From assembly GCA_947034895.1 (NCBI GenBank), contig OX344762.1, positions 48,587,087 to 48,651,086 of the forward strand: a DNA stretch of 64,000 nt, given 5' to 3'. This document shows positions 12,100-21,714 of the stretch, in pieces. Position 1 is the first letter of the stretch; each line of letters starts with the position of its first letter. Under the pieces are notes generated by a model. That model saw only the letters and a list, made by a program, of their open reading frames with translations, made no database searches and was not told the origin of the DNA. The stretch is from Rhytidiadelphus loreus (Eukaryota; Streptophyta; Bryopsida; Hypnales; Hylocomiaceae). A program made the translations under genes and the position numbers.

Positions 12100-12852
12100 T
12101 TATTCAATCACTAGATTCATCCTCCGCAACACGTATCGAGACTCGAATGCCTTGGCGGACATCCTCATCCCATCCAATATATAATAGGCTTGATTGTCTG
12201 ATGCGACCAAGGGCGCCACACCTATGCGGTTCTGATCTACGAACTCACGAAGGCGTTCGAGTGGACACTCCTTGTGTAGTTTCTTTAGCCACTGAATGAA
12301 AGTGCCAACGAGCACATTGTCTCTACGCATGTACGGGTTCCAACTCTCAAGGTATATGCAATTCCCGTTCTCATTGAGGATGCCTTTTTGCGGAGAATCA
12401 TCAATGAGAATGGTATTGTTCTTGTTGAAGGAGTTGGGATCATGAGAGTTGAAGAACAATTCCTCATCAAGCACTTTGAAGAGTAGATTCTTCCATGGAC
12501 TCCCAGCCTGATGAAGAAATTTCCCTTCGGAGGTTTCTACCCTCCTGCAGTTGTCCTGACCTAGGATGTGGTAGGGAGCCTTGCAATTCTGGAAGAGGAA
12601 ACTTGCAACGGGCTCCACCGTCTTCTTGAACATGGAGCTCCAAACTATGACACTGTTCGAAATCTTTGAAACCTCGTCTAAGAACTCGCGCACATTGGGA
12701 CAAATAAAGACGGCCTTCGTCCCAATGAAGGTGGGGGTTCGATGGCAGAATATATTATCTCGGACTATGTAATGTTTTTTCTTCTTATGGGGCCCTTGAC
12801 CCTGGCTCTCACACAGTACTCCGTTCAAATCGAACACGATATTCAACCACTT
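12100..12852 (-). CDS. FCP1/NIF-like HAD-family phosphatase domain (terminal exon)
   Basis: An acceptor (CGATAG|AAGTGG) at 12852 opens an exon reading KWLNIVFDLNGVLCES and continuing 250 residues to the stop at 12100-12102. It carries HAD features: motif I FDLNGVL (second acidic position is Asn), motif II VIVWSSM, a Lys-rich middle and motif III TILIDDSPQK, followed by YLESWNPYM. The order resembles FCP1-like (NIF) phosphatases. Plant relatives with 'DLNG' in place of the classical DxDG exist, so loss of the second Asp may be a family trait. No ATG begins the domain in frame, so at least one upstream exon is missing. It would lie toward 12.9-13.4 kb, next to the inverted repeat. The gene may be intact with an unidentified first exon, or truncated. 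Confidence 0.65.
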   Translation of the reverse strand, partial: KWLNIVFDLNGVLCESQGQGPHKKKKHYIVRDNIFCHRTPTFIGTKAVFICPNVREFLDEVSKISNSVIVWSSMFKKTVEPVASFLFQNCKAPYHILGQDNCRRVETSEGKFLHQAGSPWKNLLFKVLDEELFFNSHDPNSFNKNNTILIDDSPQKGILNENGNCIYLESWNPYMRRDNVLVGTFIQWLKKLHKECPLERLREFVDQNRIGVAPLVASDNQAYYILDGMRMSAKAFESRYVLRRMNLVIE

Positions 12853-13390
12853 CTATCGCAGTTGGACCACTAACAAGGACACACTCCGCGGTACTCTCTT
12901 TTTGCAACCTGCCGTTACAATCTGATCAAACAAAACACGAAAGAGATGTAGTTACCCGTTGAAAGGTAGAATCAGGCGACCCATAAAACGGAAAAAAGCA
13001 TTGAATCCTAATAAGCGACTGCAGAATCCCTCCATTAAATGATTGTTTGAGTGCCAATGGGTGGTGCACACTTCTAAGTTGTCCACGCTGGGCACAAACA
13101 TGGACAATAACAATTCATTAGACACTACACGCATTGAAAAAAAGTATGACATATATTTATTTCAAAATAATTTATGATACACTCGGTCTAACGGTTTTGT
13201 TGATCTCTAGCCGATTGTATACAAGAACCAACTACAATCCGTTCTGGTATCTACACTATGCTACAATGCAGTCACAGAGTGGCAATTCGTCCACGCTTCA
13301 CAATCAGAGATTGTACACTCCCTCCTGTCAGACAAAAGGAATTGACATGAGACTCTCTCACTATGAATATGATCATGATGGAAGCCAAAA
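12853..13390. other. Spacer between the phosphatase exon and the inverted repeat
   Basis: No supported coding sequence. It may contain an unidentified 5' exon or promoter of the phosphatase-like gene. The homology of the giant inverted repeat starts abruptly at 13391. Confidence 0.4.
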
Positions 13391-15095
13391 CAAGTGCTAA
13401 TTGCTGCCAAAATCATCAAAATGTACGAGTATTCAAGTTAGTTAGTAGATAATAGCATGACAATATGAAGTAGATACGTAGTATCAATATATTATCTTCA
13501 AAATCTCTAAATTCGAGTAAGAAAGTATTATTTTCATATTCCAATATGTGTTCTTTGTTGCAATGAAAGAATATTTTATTATGTACACAATGCTCTACAT
13601 CCTACGATATTTTCACTACATTTGTTTTCTTCTTATCTTTAGAATTCATTGTAAATTATATGTATTCTCACTTGATCAATCCACCCTCAAACAACCTCTT
13701 AGAATGTAATATAAATTTCAAAACATGTAATAGCACCAACTTTCCAAGCTTTTAGATATAAAATCCACGGGCATAGGTCCCATGGTAATAGGTCATTTTT
13801 TTTCTAGACATAGTAATTTTGGTGAAAAAAAATCAGTCTTTTAACTTTTTAATAAAAAATATTTACAAATTACATCATATTTTACATTTCTAGACTCTAA
13901 GCTTACAAAATCCCTGCTCACCGTTCTTAGGCTCACGCTCACACGCTCACATGCTAGCGTCGTTGATGTGGCAGCCACATGGTGACTTTTCAAACCCCCA
14001 TTGATCCATGTTTTTTGGAATGTCTTGTAGAAACACATTGATGTTTGTCATAATTTTTGATGTTTTTGGCACATCTCCAACAATGCAAAATTTTAAATGT
14101 CTACATGTCTTTTGAAGACATTGCTAGAGAAATCACGAAGCAAAATCCTGCGATCTAAAAAAATACTATTTGCTTATAGTGAGACCAAATCGTTCACTAC
14201 AAGGAAATAGGGGTAAATGTAACCATACAAGAATGACTGCTTGTCCAGAACGACTTGAATATGACTCTTGTTCCCTAATTGCACCAAGGGTTTGGAGTTG
14301 TCATCGTTAGAGTTAATTCAGAGTCACATTCGCAACTACAGGATGACAACTTAGCGGCAAGGAGTCTTCATCCACATTTTTACATCCGAAACGTGTTGTC
14401 TTTATCTAGTCCCGCAATGTGCTGAAAAACTTGTTTTTTCCACTTTAAATGCAAATATCTTGCAATCTATGCGGTCAAAAATTCTGAAATTTTTTCCACA
14501 CTTTTAAATACTAGTTGGGTGTAAGATCCTACGGTTAGATGTCAAAGAAAAACATTTTAAATTCTTTTTTACTCTTTGCTACAAAAATGGCAGTTTTCAG
14601 TGTTTCTTTGGTAGAAAAAAGGCCTTGCTCTTATAAGGGTTAAAATGATGCACTCTTGGAGACTTATTTTTCTTTTGATTTTTTTCTCTATTTACTAATG
14701 CTTTTTTCAAAACAAACTAAAAAAATAAAGTTAGATTGACAAATGCAAAGGCCAAAAATTAAAATTTAGATGACATTTAGCACCTCTAAGAGATAGAAAA
14801 ACAATTTTTGGTTCTAATTTTTATAGAACTAGGTTGATAACTTTCACAATGTCTATGTTTCATCCATTGGTTTTTGTTCACAACATTGTTAAACTTCCAA
14901 TTTGGACTTAATCAATTCCATTGTGAAGGCCATAGTCAAAAGTGAGTAAACTATATGATTGTATTTTGACTACAATTTACTCTAAGGTGACTACATAATG
15001 ACTTCCGTGTCACTACTCTACTATTTTGATTGTGATTTACTTTAACACAATTACATAATGACTTCCACATCACTACTCTACTATTGCATCAACAT

Positions 15096-15160
15096 TTTAC
15101 AAATCCCACATGGTTTATCTTGCCTCCTACTACCCCACTTGTATAAAAGGCTTGTTATTT
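15096..15160 (+). promoter_or_regulatory. Promoter-like segment with TATA box inside the CACTA element
   Basis: The phrase AAATCCCACATGG, then CCTCCTACTACCCC and TATAAAAGG (15142-15150), resembles a plant core promoter. Related copies occur mirrored at 22573-22628 (other arm), at 26850-26905 and at 45760-45816 in the opposite orientation, all within transposon-like DNA. Confidence 0.45.
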
Positions 15161-15232
15161 GAACTCTTTGTATTCACACACTAAATGGCTTGAAAATCCA
15201 TTTGACACATATGCAAAATATAGTGTTTTGTG

Positions 15233-15400
15233 TATCATGTATTTGTATATGGTATATGATGTATGAATCATGTATTTGTATATGGTGTATGAATCATGTA
15301 TTTGTATATGGTGTATGAATCATGTATTTGTATATGGTGTATGAATCATGTATTTGTATATGGTGTATGAATCATGTATTTGTATATGGTATATGAATCA
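15233..15400. repeat. 26-bp tandem repeat, about 6 copies (left arm)
   Basis: The unit is ATCATGTATTTGTATATGG plus 'tgtatga'. Six copies are seen here, against seven in the mirrored array at about 22295-22490. This one-unit difference accounts for 26 bp of the length difference between the arms. Confidence 0.85.
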
Positions 15401-16099
15401 TGTGTATGATGTATGGTGTTCGGTATATGGTGTACTCATTTTGCACATTTCACCACAACTCAAAAATAATCTTCAAATCTTTTAGATATTAGAAAATAAT
15501 ACTCACATTTTCTAGATTTTAGAATATAATCTTAGATTTCAAAAAATAATATTCACATTTCCTAGATTTTAGAATACAATCCTAAATTTTAGAAGAAAAA
15601 TATTCACATTTCCTAGATTTCATAATATAATCTTAGATTTCAAAAAATAATATTCACATTTCCTAGATTTTAGAATACAATCCTAGATTTTAGAAGAAAA
15701 ATATTCACATTTCCTAGATATCAGAATATAATCTTAGATTTCAAAAAATAATATTCAAATTTCCTAGATTTCAAAATATAATCCTAGATTTTAGAAAAGG
15801 ATTAAAAAAAGGGGTCATTTGTGACAATGGGTTGACTTCAGAATGAATGGCCACGTGGCAACATAGAAGTCATTTCCTTAAACTTCTTTTTTCTTTACCA
15901 CTTTGGAAGTTTCATCCAAAACCCCATCTAAGCTCACAATGGATGGTGATAATACTATGGCAGTCATTTATAAAAATGACTAGTTCACTATGATTCTAGG
16001 GGCCAAAATCACAATGCAGTCATTTTTGTCCACAATGACTCTTATGCAATCATTCTTTGCAGTCATTTATACACTGTTTTTCTTGTAGTGGTTGTTGGC

Positions 16100-19000
16100 T
16101 TAAAAAATCAGGTGAATAGGAAGGGGGTGCAATTTTCTACCTTATCTCAAGTTCTAACTTCTAGTCATCCTACATATGAATATGAGTATGAGCAATCTTT
16201 ACTAAGACATATTAAGATGAGAATTGTACCTAGAAAACATTGGTCCGAGATGTCCAATTGAGAGATGAGCAAACACCTTCATGCTTAAATGTTGTTTGCC
16301 TTGAAGGTTGTAGTCCAATTTGCCAAAAGTCATTAATTTCTATCAATGTTGATGAAGTGACAACAATAGACAACACTTCATGGGTTGGGATGAACATCTA
16401 TGATATAGATTCATGGGAGCAAATCCTGCACTTGCTACATTTTTCTTGTGTGTCTTATAGTAGCATTGCAAAACATTTGATTAACGTCATGATGTATGTG
16501 TTACTCATCAAGGGAGGACTAATGAGGAAAAAAATCGCTAGTAAGCTTGTGTCTTTGGGGGTTGAAAATGTTAGTACACCTTATAAACTAAAAATTGGGG
16601 TCTCCACCCAAATTCACAAAAAATGGCTCCATTATGCCTTAGAGTCAATCGTGCAAGTCACCAAATCAACCTTGTGGTTGAAACTCTATTCAACTACTTG
16701 ATGGTCTCTCGCTTAGAAGCCTTATTCTAATCCTTGTACTTGTATTTTGCCACAACCACAAGCGCCACATTGAGTTGCAAAAGTTCTTGATTTCATGGAA
16801 ACTATAAGAAATAAAATGGTGAAGAATGTTGAGATGCGTTGGATTACTATGAGGAATCTAGTCTAAAGGATCATGTCCAAATACAAGACCTTGTTGGTGA
16901 AAATGGGCACGGATATGTCCTCAACTATTAGCTAGAAAGTCAATTCATGGGCAACTAGTAACTTTGCCTTTCTTGTTGATGTTGAGGTGTTGTTATGCAT
17001 GATGTGCTTTATACCCATGTTGAATGTTGTGCATTATATTGCCTAATCAAACCCTCCTAAATTTGTAATATATTCATTTGTGACTTCATGCAATCTATAA
17101 AGTTTTGCTATGATGATTTGACCAAGATGTTTGTAGACGCATCTATAGCATTCACTATGTTGGAGTTTAGCAATACTATGAGCTTATTATACTTTCTTGT
17201 GAAGAGATTCCTTTTGGGAGTAGAAGGAAATGCTTGGGGAGAGTGGTGCTTCCCACCTTCTCTTGAACTTTGGGCTACACCAATGTATTTGCATGTTGCC
17301 ACAACAAGGTGATTAGAGAGCATTTTTTTTGTCAAAGAGGAGTTCATACACACACAAGCCAACACTCAATGACAATTTGCAAGCAAGTACTACTTCACTT
17401 TCTATTTTTTTGTCTTCTTATTTTTCATCTTCTAGTTGTTTTTTGATTCTATTTTTCTTTGATTGTATGTTGATTGATTTCTTAATGACCATGTTTCATT
17501 TGGCAATGGCGTACTAGTAGTCCAACATGCATGCACTTTAAAATCAGATTATCAATATCACTTGAAGTTCAATTTTTCTTGCAATTTTTTTTTCACCTTC
17601 TCATTGGGGGTTTCCTTGTACTTGTTTTCATTCTAGTTTTCTTTCCTCAATTCTAGTCTCTTTGATTTTATAATGACCATTGTTAATTTTGTAATGACCA
17701 ATAGTTCACCATGTCTTCACAAATCAAGTTATTCAACTCATTTGAAGTTAAATTATACTTGCAATTTTTTTCACCTTATTTTTTATCCATTCTAATGCCA
17801 CATTTGACTACTTTTGGACTATTCAATGAATTCTCGACAAAACATCTAGAGATCTTTGAATGATAACATTGGGGATCCTCCAATCTTTGTATAGATCTCT
17901 CGATGTTTTGCCTAAATCTCTAGATGTTTTGCCTAGATCTCTGGATGTTTTGCATTATCTCCTTATGACCAATTGTTTTTTCTTGCAATGACCATTACTA
18001 ATTCTAGACTTTCCAAAGTCCAAAAGTAGTTAAATGTGTCATTTTAGATTTCTAGTTGTTTTTTCTATTACTAGAAAACTATGACTAAAACAACAAAGAA
18101 TCAATATTTTTCTGATGTTTTGGGCATTTGTGGTCACAACTTGACTACGTTTTACAAAATTCTATAAAGATGCCAAAAGATTTATATTGTTCTAGATATG
18201 TCAATATTTTTTACCAAATCAATAGAAATCCAATAGATTTTATAAGTAACAATTTGTTATTTGTATGTGCACTTGTGAATTCAATCATGGTGTGTTGGAT
18301 AGAAAAGATGGTATCCAAGAACAAGGTCCCAAGATCAAACCCCAATGCCAACACCTTTGCTAATGTGGCTCTTGACCCTATTGACATGGCACTTGTTAGC
18401 TATTAGCCCTTGTAACATGGCAATTTTTATTTTATTTTCAAACTTTCGTTGTCCAAATCAACAATTCCGGAACAACACATTTCAATGGAATTTTAATCAA
18501 GACAATGCAACCAAAACAACAGGCATCGACAACAATTTTTGGTTGTTTTGGTCACAAATTTTTATAATAGTGTTCATTCTAATTTTTTTCTTTGATTCTT
18601 TGATGTTTGATGTGGTAATGACCAACATGTGTTCAAGAATCTTCTTATTGGTAATGACCACTAATCCATCATGTCTTATGAATCTAGCTTTTGAACTCAT
18701 GTAGTAGTGATCACCATGTATTATGAATCTAGTTCTTGCACTCATTCAGTAATTACCAACTTGTATTCCTACACTTTTTTTTGAATTCATTTGACTAAAA
18801 CCAGCTGTATTCATTACTTCAATGCTTCTAATTTGGTAGAGATTTCTCTGTCACTTTCTGATTAGCTAAACAAGAGATTTCTACAACATGAGTTGTTTGA
18901 TGCTTTTGGCATTATTTACTAATTTACCTTTAGTATTGGAAGCAAGAGAGAATGGAAGAAAACTTTGTTCACCACTTAGTAGTGTTTAAAATTTTTATTC

Positions 19001-19430
19001 TCATCCAAAAATGTTGAATGCAAGGAAGTCTTTGTATGAAGGAAGAAAGTGATACAATGCCCTTGACATGCTTTCTGATTCTAACCTAGACAACTTATTC
19101 AAAGTGACCATGAAAGTTAATTGTGAGGTTACATATGCATTGCCTTTCCACATGAATCCAATTATTTAGCTATAGTAGTGCCTTTCATAGTCATGGCACT
19201 TGAGGAAGCTCGTCTTTGTGTACTTCAAACTAGTTGAAATTGGTTGTTGTTTGATGCTAGGCTCAGTGAAGGATGAGAGGTGCTTTTCTACATTGAAGTT
19301 TCTTTAGTCTTGCCAAAGAAATAGGCCTGGACATCTTAGCACAAACCATCAATGCACACTTCTACAAGATGGAATGTGAAACAATAGGCATCATCAACTT
19401 TTGGAAGCCTTCTATGATTCCATGTTACTA
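16100..19430 (+). pseudogene. Decayed hAT-type (ZNF862/DUF4371-like) transposase gene
   Basis: In scattered frames the spacer reads as a hAT-superfamily protein of the ZNF862/SCAND3-like type. The pieces in order are KGVQFSTLSQVL and RKHWSEMSN (16110-16260), INVDEVTTIDNTSWVGMNIY (about 16340-16400), IASKLVSLGVENVSTPYKLK (about 16530-16590), VEMRWITMRNL and KYKTLLVKMGTD (16810-16920), VLLCMMCFIPMLNVVHYIA (16985-17045) and FCYDDLTKMFVDASIAF (17100-17155). The C-terminal dimerisation signature GSVKDERCFSTLKF lies at 19255-19305. Stops and frameshifts are frequent, and about 1.7 kb of unrelated AT-rich sequence (17320-18930) with a small TIR element separates the two halves. It is a dead copy. 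The family assignment rests on motif order and recalled family patterns. Confidence 0.7.
17795..18042. mobile_element. Short TIR element, 'ATGCCACATTT' family, copy 1
   Basis: It begins ATGCCACATTTGACTACTTT and ends AAAAGTAGTTAAATGTGTCAT, an inverted terminal repeat. A longer relative sits in intron 1 of the TNL gene at 33750-34230. Both share an internal 'aaacatctaga' phrase and 'ctttgaatg'. It lies inside the hAT pseudogene. A clean target duplication is not evident for this copy. Confidence 0.6.
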
Positions 19431-19612
19431 TTAACTCTAACTTGTACTTCTAATGTGTTTGTTTGTCCTATGGTGTGCAAAACACTAACATTGCAATTGG
19501 GTAGTCTTCCTTACAACAAGTAGGGTTCAATTCCCTTGGTAGTGAAAGTTTTGAGTTCATGTTTTCACATTGTGTTGAAAGACATATTTCTCAACAAAGA
19601 ATTTGAATCAAA

Positions 19613-19799
19613 CACTAGAAGAAAAGTGTGTTAGAATCCCTAAAAATACGTCACTTTGTTTTTGTTGAGTTTCCGGTTCAAAACGCAGTCCAAACGCAGA
19701 AAAACACTTTTTTTGCATTTGGACTGCGTTTTGAACCGGAAACTCAACAAAAACAAAGTGACGTATTTTCAGGGATTCTAACACACTTTTCTTCTAGTG
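19613..19799. mobile_element. 187-bp near-perfect foldback MITE with CACTA-like ends
   Basis: It begins CACTAGAAGAAAAGTGTG and ends CACACTTTTCTTCTAGTG. The whole element folds back on itself over about 85 bp per arm with very few mismatches around a short centre near 19705. It is flanked by a 3-bp direct repeat AAA (19610-19612 and 19800-19802), as expected for CACTA-superfamily insertion. It carries no coding capacity; the 78-aa ORF that crosses it is spurious. Confidence 0.85.
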
Positions 19800-20033
19800 A
19801 AATGAGTATTCAAGAGGATTTCATAGACCTTTCAACTCCATTTCATAGAAATAGCCCCATGTAAGATACAATTATAGCCTTGTCATGAATTACCATATAT
19901 GTATTATGGGATCATTGCTCGGGACCAAATTTACACTATTTAGCGTTACTTCCACACACTAGGGTCAGTAACATATGAGCCTAGGATCTTGAGCCCGTGA
20001 GCCTACGAGCCTAGGCTCTTATGTTATAGGTAC

Positions 20034-20620
20034 TTACTACTATATCAAAAGCAGTGTTTTATGACTACAGTGAGTCATAAAACTGAAAAATATGACTGAC
20101 GCAGAAATAACTGTAGATGATTTGCAATATGATTGGATCCAGTCATCACCAATGAGTCACTTTGGACATTAGTCATATTGGCAATCATATGGGTTGGAAG
20201 TATAATTAGCTATATTTTGCCAATGTGGCATATATGTTGACTATCGTCAGGGATTTGAATTTTTCTTGAGCTACTTGAGAAAAAAAAATCCTACATGGCA
20301 TATGACTTTGTATAATCATATTCTTTACTAACGTAGAATATGATTGCAGTGAGTCATATTTTGGCTAAGATGGAATATGACTGGTGAATCATATTTTTTG
20401 TTGATGTGAAATATGACTCTTGTGAATCATATCTTTTGCTATGTGAAATGACTCTTATGAGTCATATTTTTGAATGATGTGGAATATCAATATGACTCTC
20501 ATGAGTCATATTCTTTATTGGTGTGAAATATAACTCTTGTGAGTCATATTTTTAGTTGACATGGTAGTTCATGTGGATGTCATTAGTAATTTTATGACTG
20601 ATTGTAGTCATATTTTTAAA
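20034..20620. repeat. Array of short palindromes (ATGACT ... AGTCAT), probable subterminal repeats of a CACTA relic
   Basis: The pattern 'aatatgactcttgtgagtcatatttt' recurs about eight to ten times with varied linkers. Each unit is a small palindrome of ATGACT and AGTCAT. The left end reads CTACTATATCAAAAGCAGTG, reminiscent of a degraded CACTACAAGAAAACAGTG end. Such arrays are typical subterminal transposase-binding regions in CACTA elements, but no second terminus was identified. Confidence 0.5.
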
Positions 20621-21265
20621 AGTGCAAGGTCACATTTTGTCATACATAATTATGAGCATTATATAACTATAGTTGGTTATATTTAGGCCAATATATATTG
20701 TGAAATGTAACTCAAGCAAGTGATATTGCGAATAATTGAGAGTCAAATTAAAAAAATTTGTATGTAGTTTGTGATTGGAGCATTAGAAGATATTTAAGGC
20801 CTTTGAAAGCTTCTGAATTCCCAGCCCTGAGATCTGTCCCTACTGCGTTGGGAATGCTGCTAGTTACATAATTCAACATGGTGGGGACAGTACCACATCA
20901 TTTTTTGAAAAGAAAACTTTTTTTTTCAATTTTTTTCGTATTTAAGAAATTTTAAGCAATTTTCAACTTTTTTTCAATTTTTCAATTTGAATGTGATTGA
21001 CGTCCAAAATAGCTTTAATTTCAAATTACAATCACACTTTCCATGCATTTTAAATGAACATGACACATTGCAATCATACGTCAAGATGATTTAACAATTG
21101 AATAAAAGATTTCATGTAGTTAAAAATGAATACACATGACTTTAAAGATATAGAAACACTACAAGAAAACAGTGTATAAATGACTGCAAAGAATGATTGC
21201 ATAGGAGTCATTGTGGACAAAAATGACTGCACTATGATTTTGGCCCCTGGATTCATAGTGAATTA

Positions 21266-21714
21266 CACTAAAGATGATATTTAGTGTCTTGTACACTAAA
21301 TACGAAGGCATACACTAAAAGCCAATTACCCTATGAAAGTAAGTAACATTAAATGTCAATTCAAACACTAAATGTGAACCAGAGTTGTCATATCAGACGG
21401 AATATCACTGTTCACCGACAGAATCGGACCGATTAGTGCTAGGCGGCTGCCAACTTCAGAGCCTTGTAACTTTTGCAAAAATTCTTCAAATAAGGAACAT
21501 GAGATGTTTTTCGGCATCTACAAAAATTGTAGATGCCGAAAAACATCTCATTTTCCTTATTTGAAGTATTTTTGCAAAAGTTACAAGGCTCTGAAGTTGG
21601 CAGCCGGCACATTCAAGTCTAACACTAATTGTGGACAAGTTCAGATTTAGTGTTGTAGCTAGTAGGGGGGTAAAAACACTAAATGTCACTCAACACTAAA
21701 TATCATCTTTAGTG
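21266..21714. mobile_element. 449-bp MITE nested in the right CACTA copy
   Basis: The terminal inverted repeats CACTAAAGATGATATTTAGTG and CACTAAATATCATCTTTAGTG are flanked by TA on both sides (21264-21265 and 21715-21716). The corresponding uninterrupted site in the left arm reads gaacTAgtcat, so it acts as an empty site. Shorter 'acactaaat' motifs recur near both ends. The centre (21444-21606) is an almost perfect 163-bp hairpin. The TIR resembles a CACTA end but the duplication looks like TA, so the superfamily is unclear. Confidence 0.8.
21444..21606. repeat. 163-bp near-perfect hairpin inside the MITE
   Basis: CGGCTGCCAACTTCAGAGCC at 21444 pairs with its reverse complement ending at 21606. 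The centre near 21525 reads GGCATCTACAAAAATTGTAG. Only a few mismatches occur in about 78 bp per arm. The 67-aa ORF across it is spurious. Confidence 0.85.

Larger units (their letters stand above)
13391..16090 (+). repeat. Left arm (2.70 kb) of giant inverted repeat
   Basis: The reverse complement of this arm is found at 21157-24332. It consists of 804 bp of flank (13391-14194) plus a complete CACTA element (14195-16090). Wherever I compared the outer 804 bp and the CACTA body base by base they were identical. They include the same 65-aa ORF on opposite strands (13841-14038 minus, 23685-23882 plus). Matching stops at 13391 on the outside and exactly at the CACTA terminus on the inside. Confidence 0.95.
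14195..16090 (-). mobile_element. CACTA-type (CMC) transposon, non-autonomous, copy 1
   Basis: The element starts CACTACAAGGAAATAGGGG and ends TTTTTCTTGTAGTG, which is the terminal pattern of plant CACTA elements. It is flanked by a perfect 3-bp target duplication GTT (14192-14194 and 16091-16093). At 1896 bp it encodes no transposase that I can see. Inside are a 26-bp tandem repeat (15233-15400), a second array of about 50-bp units with the phrase CACATTTCCTAGATTT (15490-15800), and a TATA-containing promoter-like segment (15096-15160). It is a non-autonomous copy. The intact target duplication suggests that this copy marks the original insertion. Confidence 0.9.

Noticed and set aside
13841..14038. 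65-aa ORF identical to the one at 23685-23882, as a possible duplicated gene
   Set aside because: It is identical only because it lies in both arms of the inverted repeat. It has no domain or codon signal and sits in the flank of the CACTA elements.
15233..15400. Regular 26-bp repeats as a possible CRISPR array
   Set aside because: The units are directly contiguous without spacers, the DNA is plant nuclear, and the array is internal to a CACTA element.
19520..19545. tRNA-like B-box phrase (GGGTTCAATTCCC)
   Set aside because: No matching A-box, acceptor stem or anticodon arm could be assembled around it.
19628..19864. 78-aa ORF over the 187-bp foldback
   Set aside because: The sequence is a palindromic MITE, so the ORF simply reads through the hairpin.
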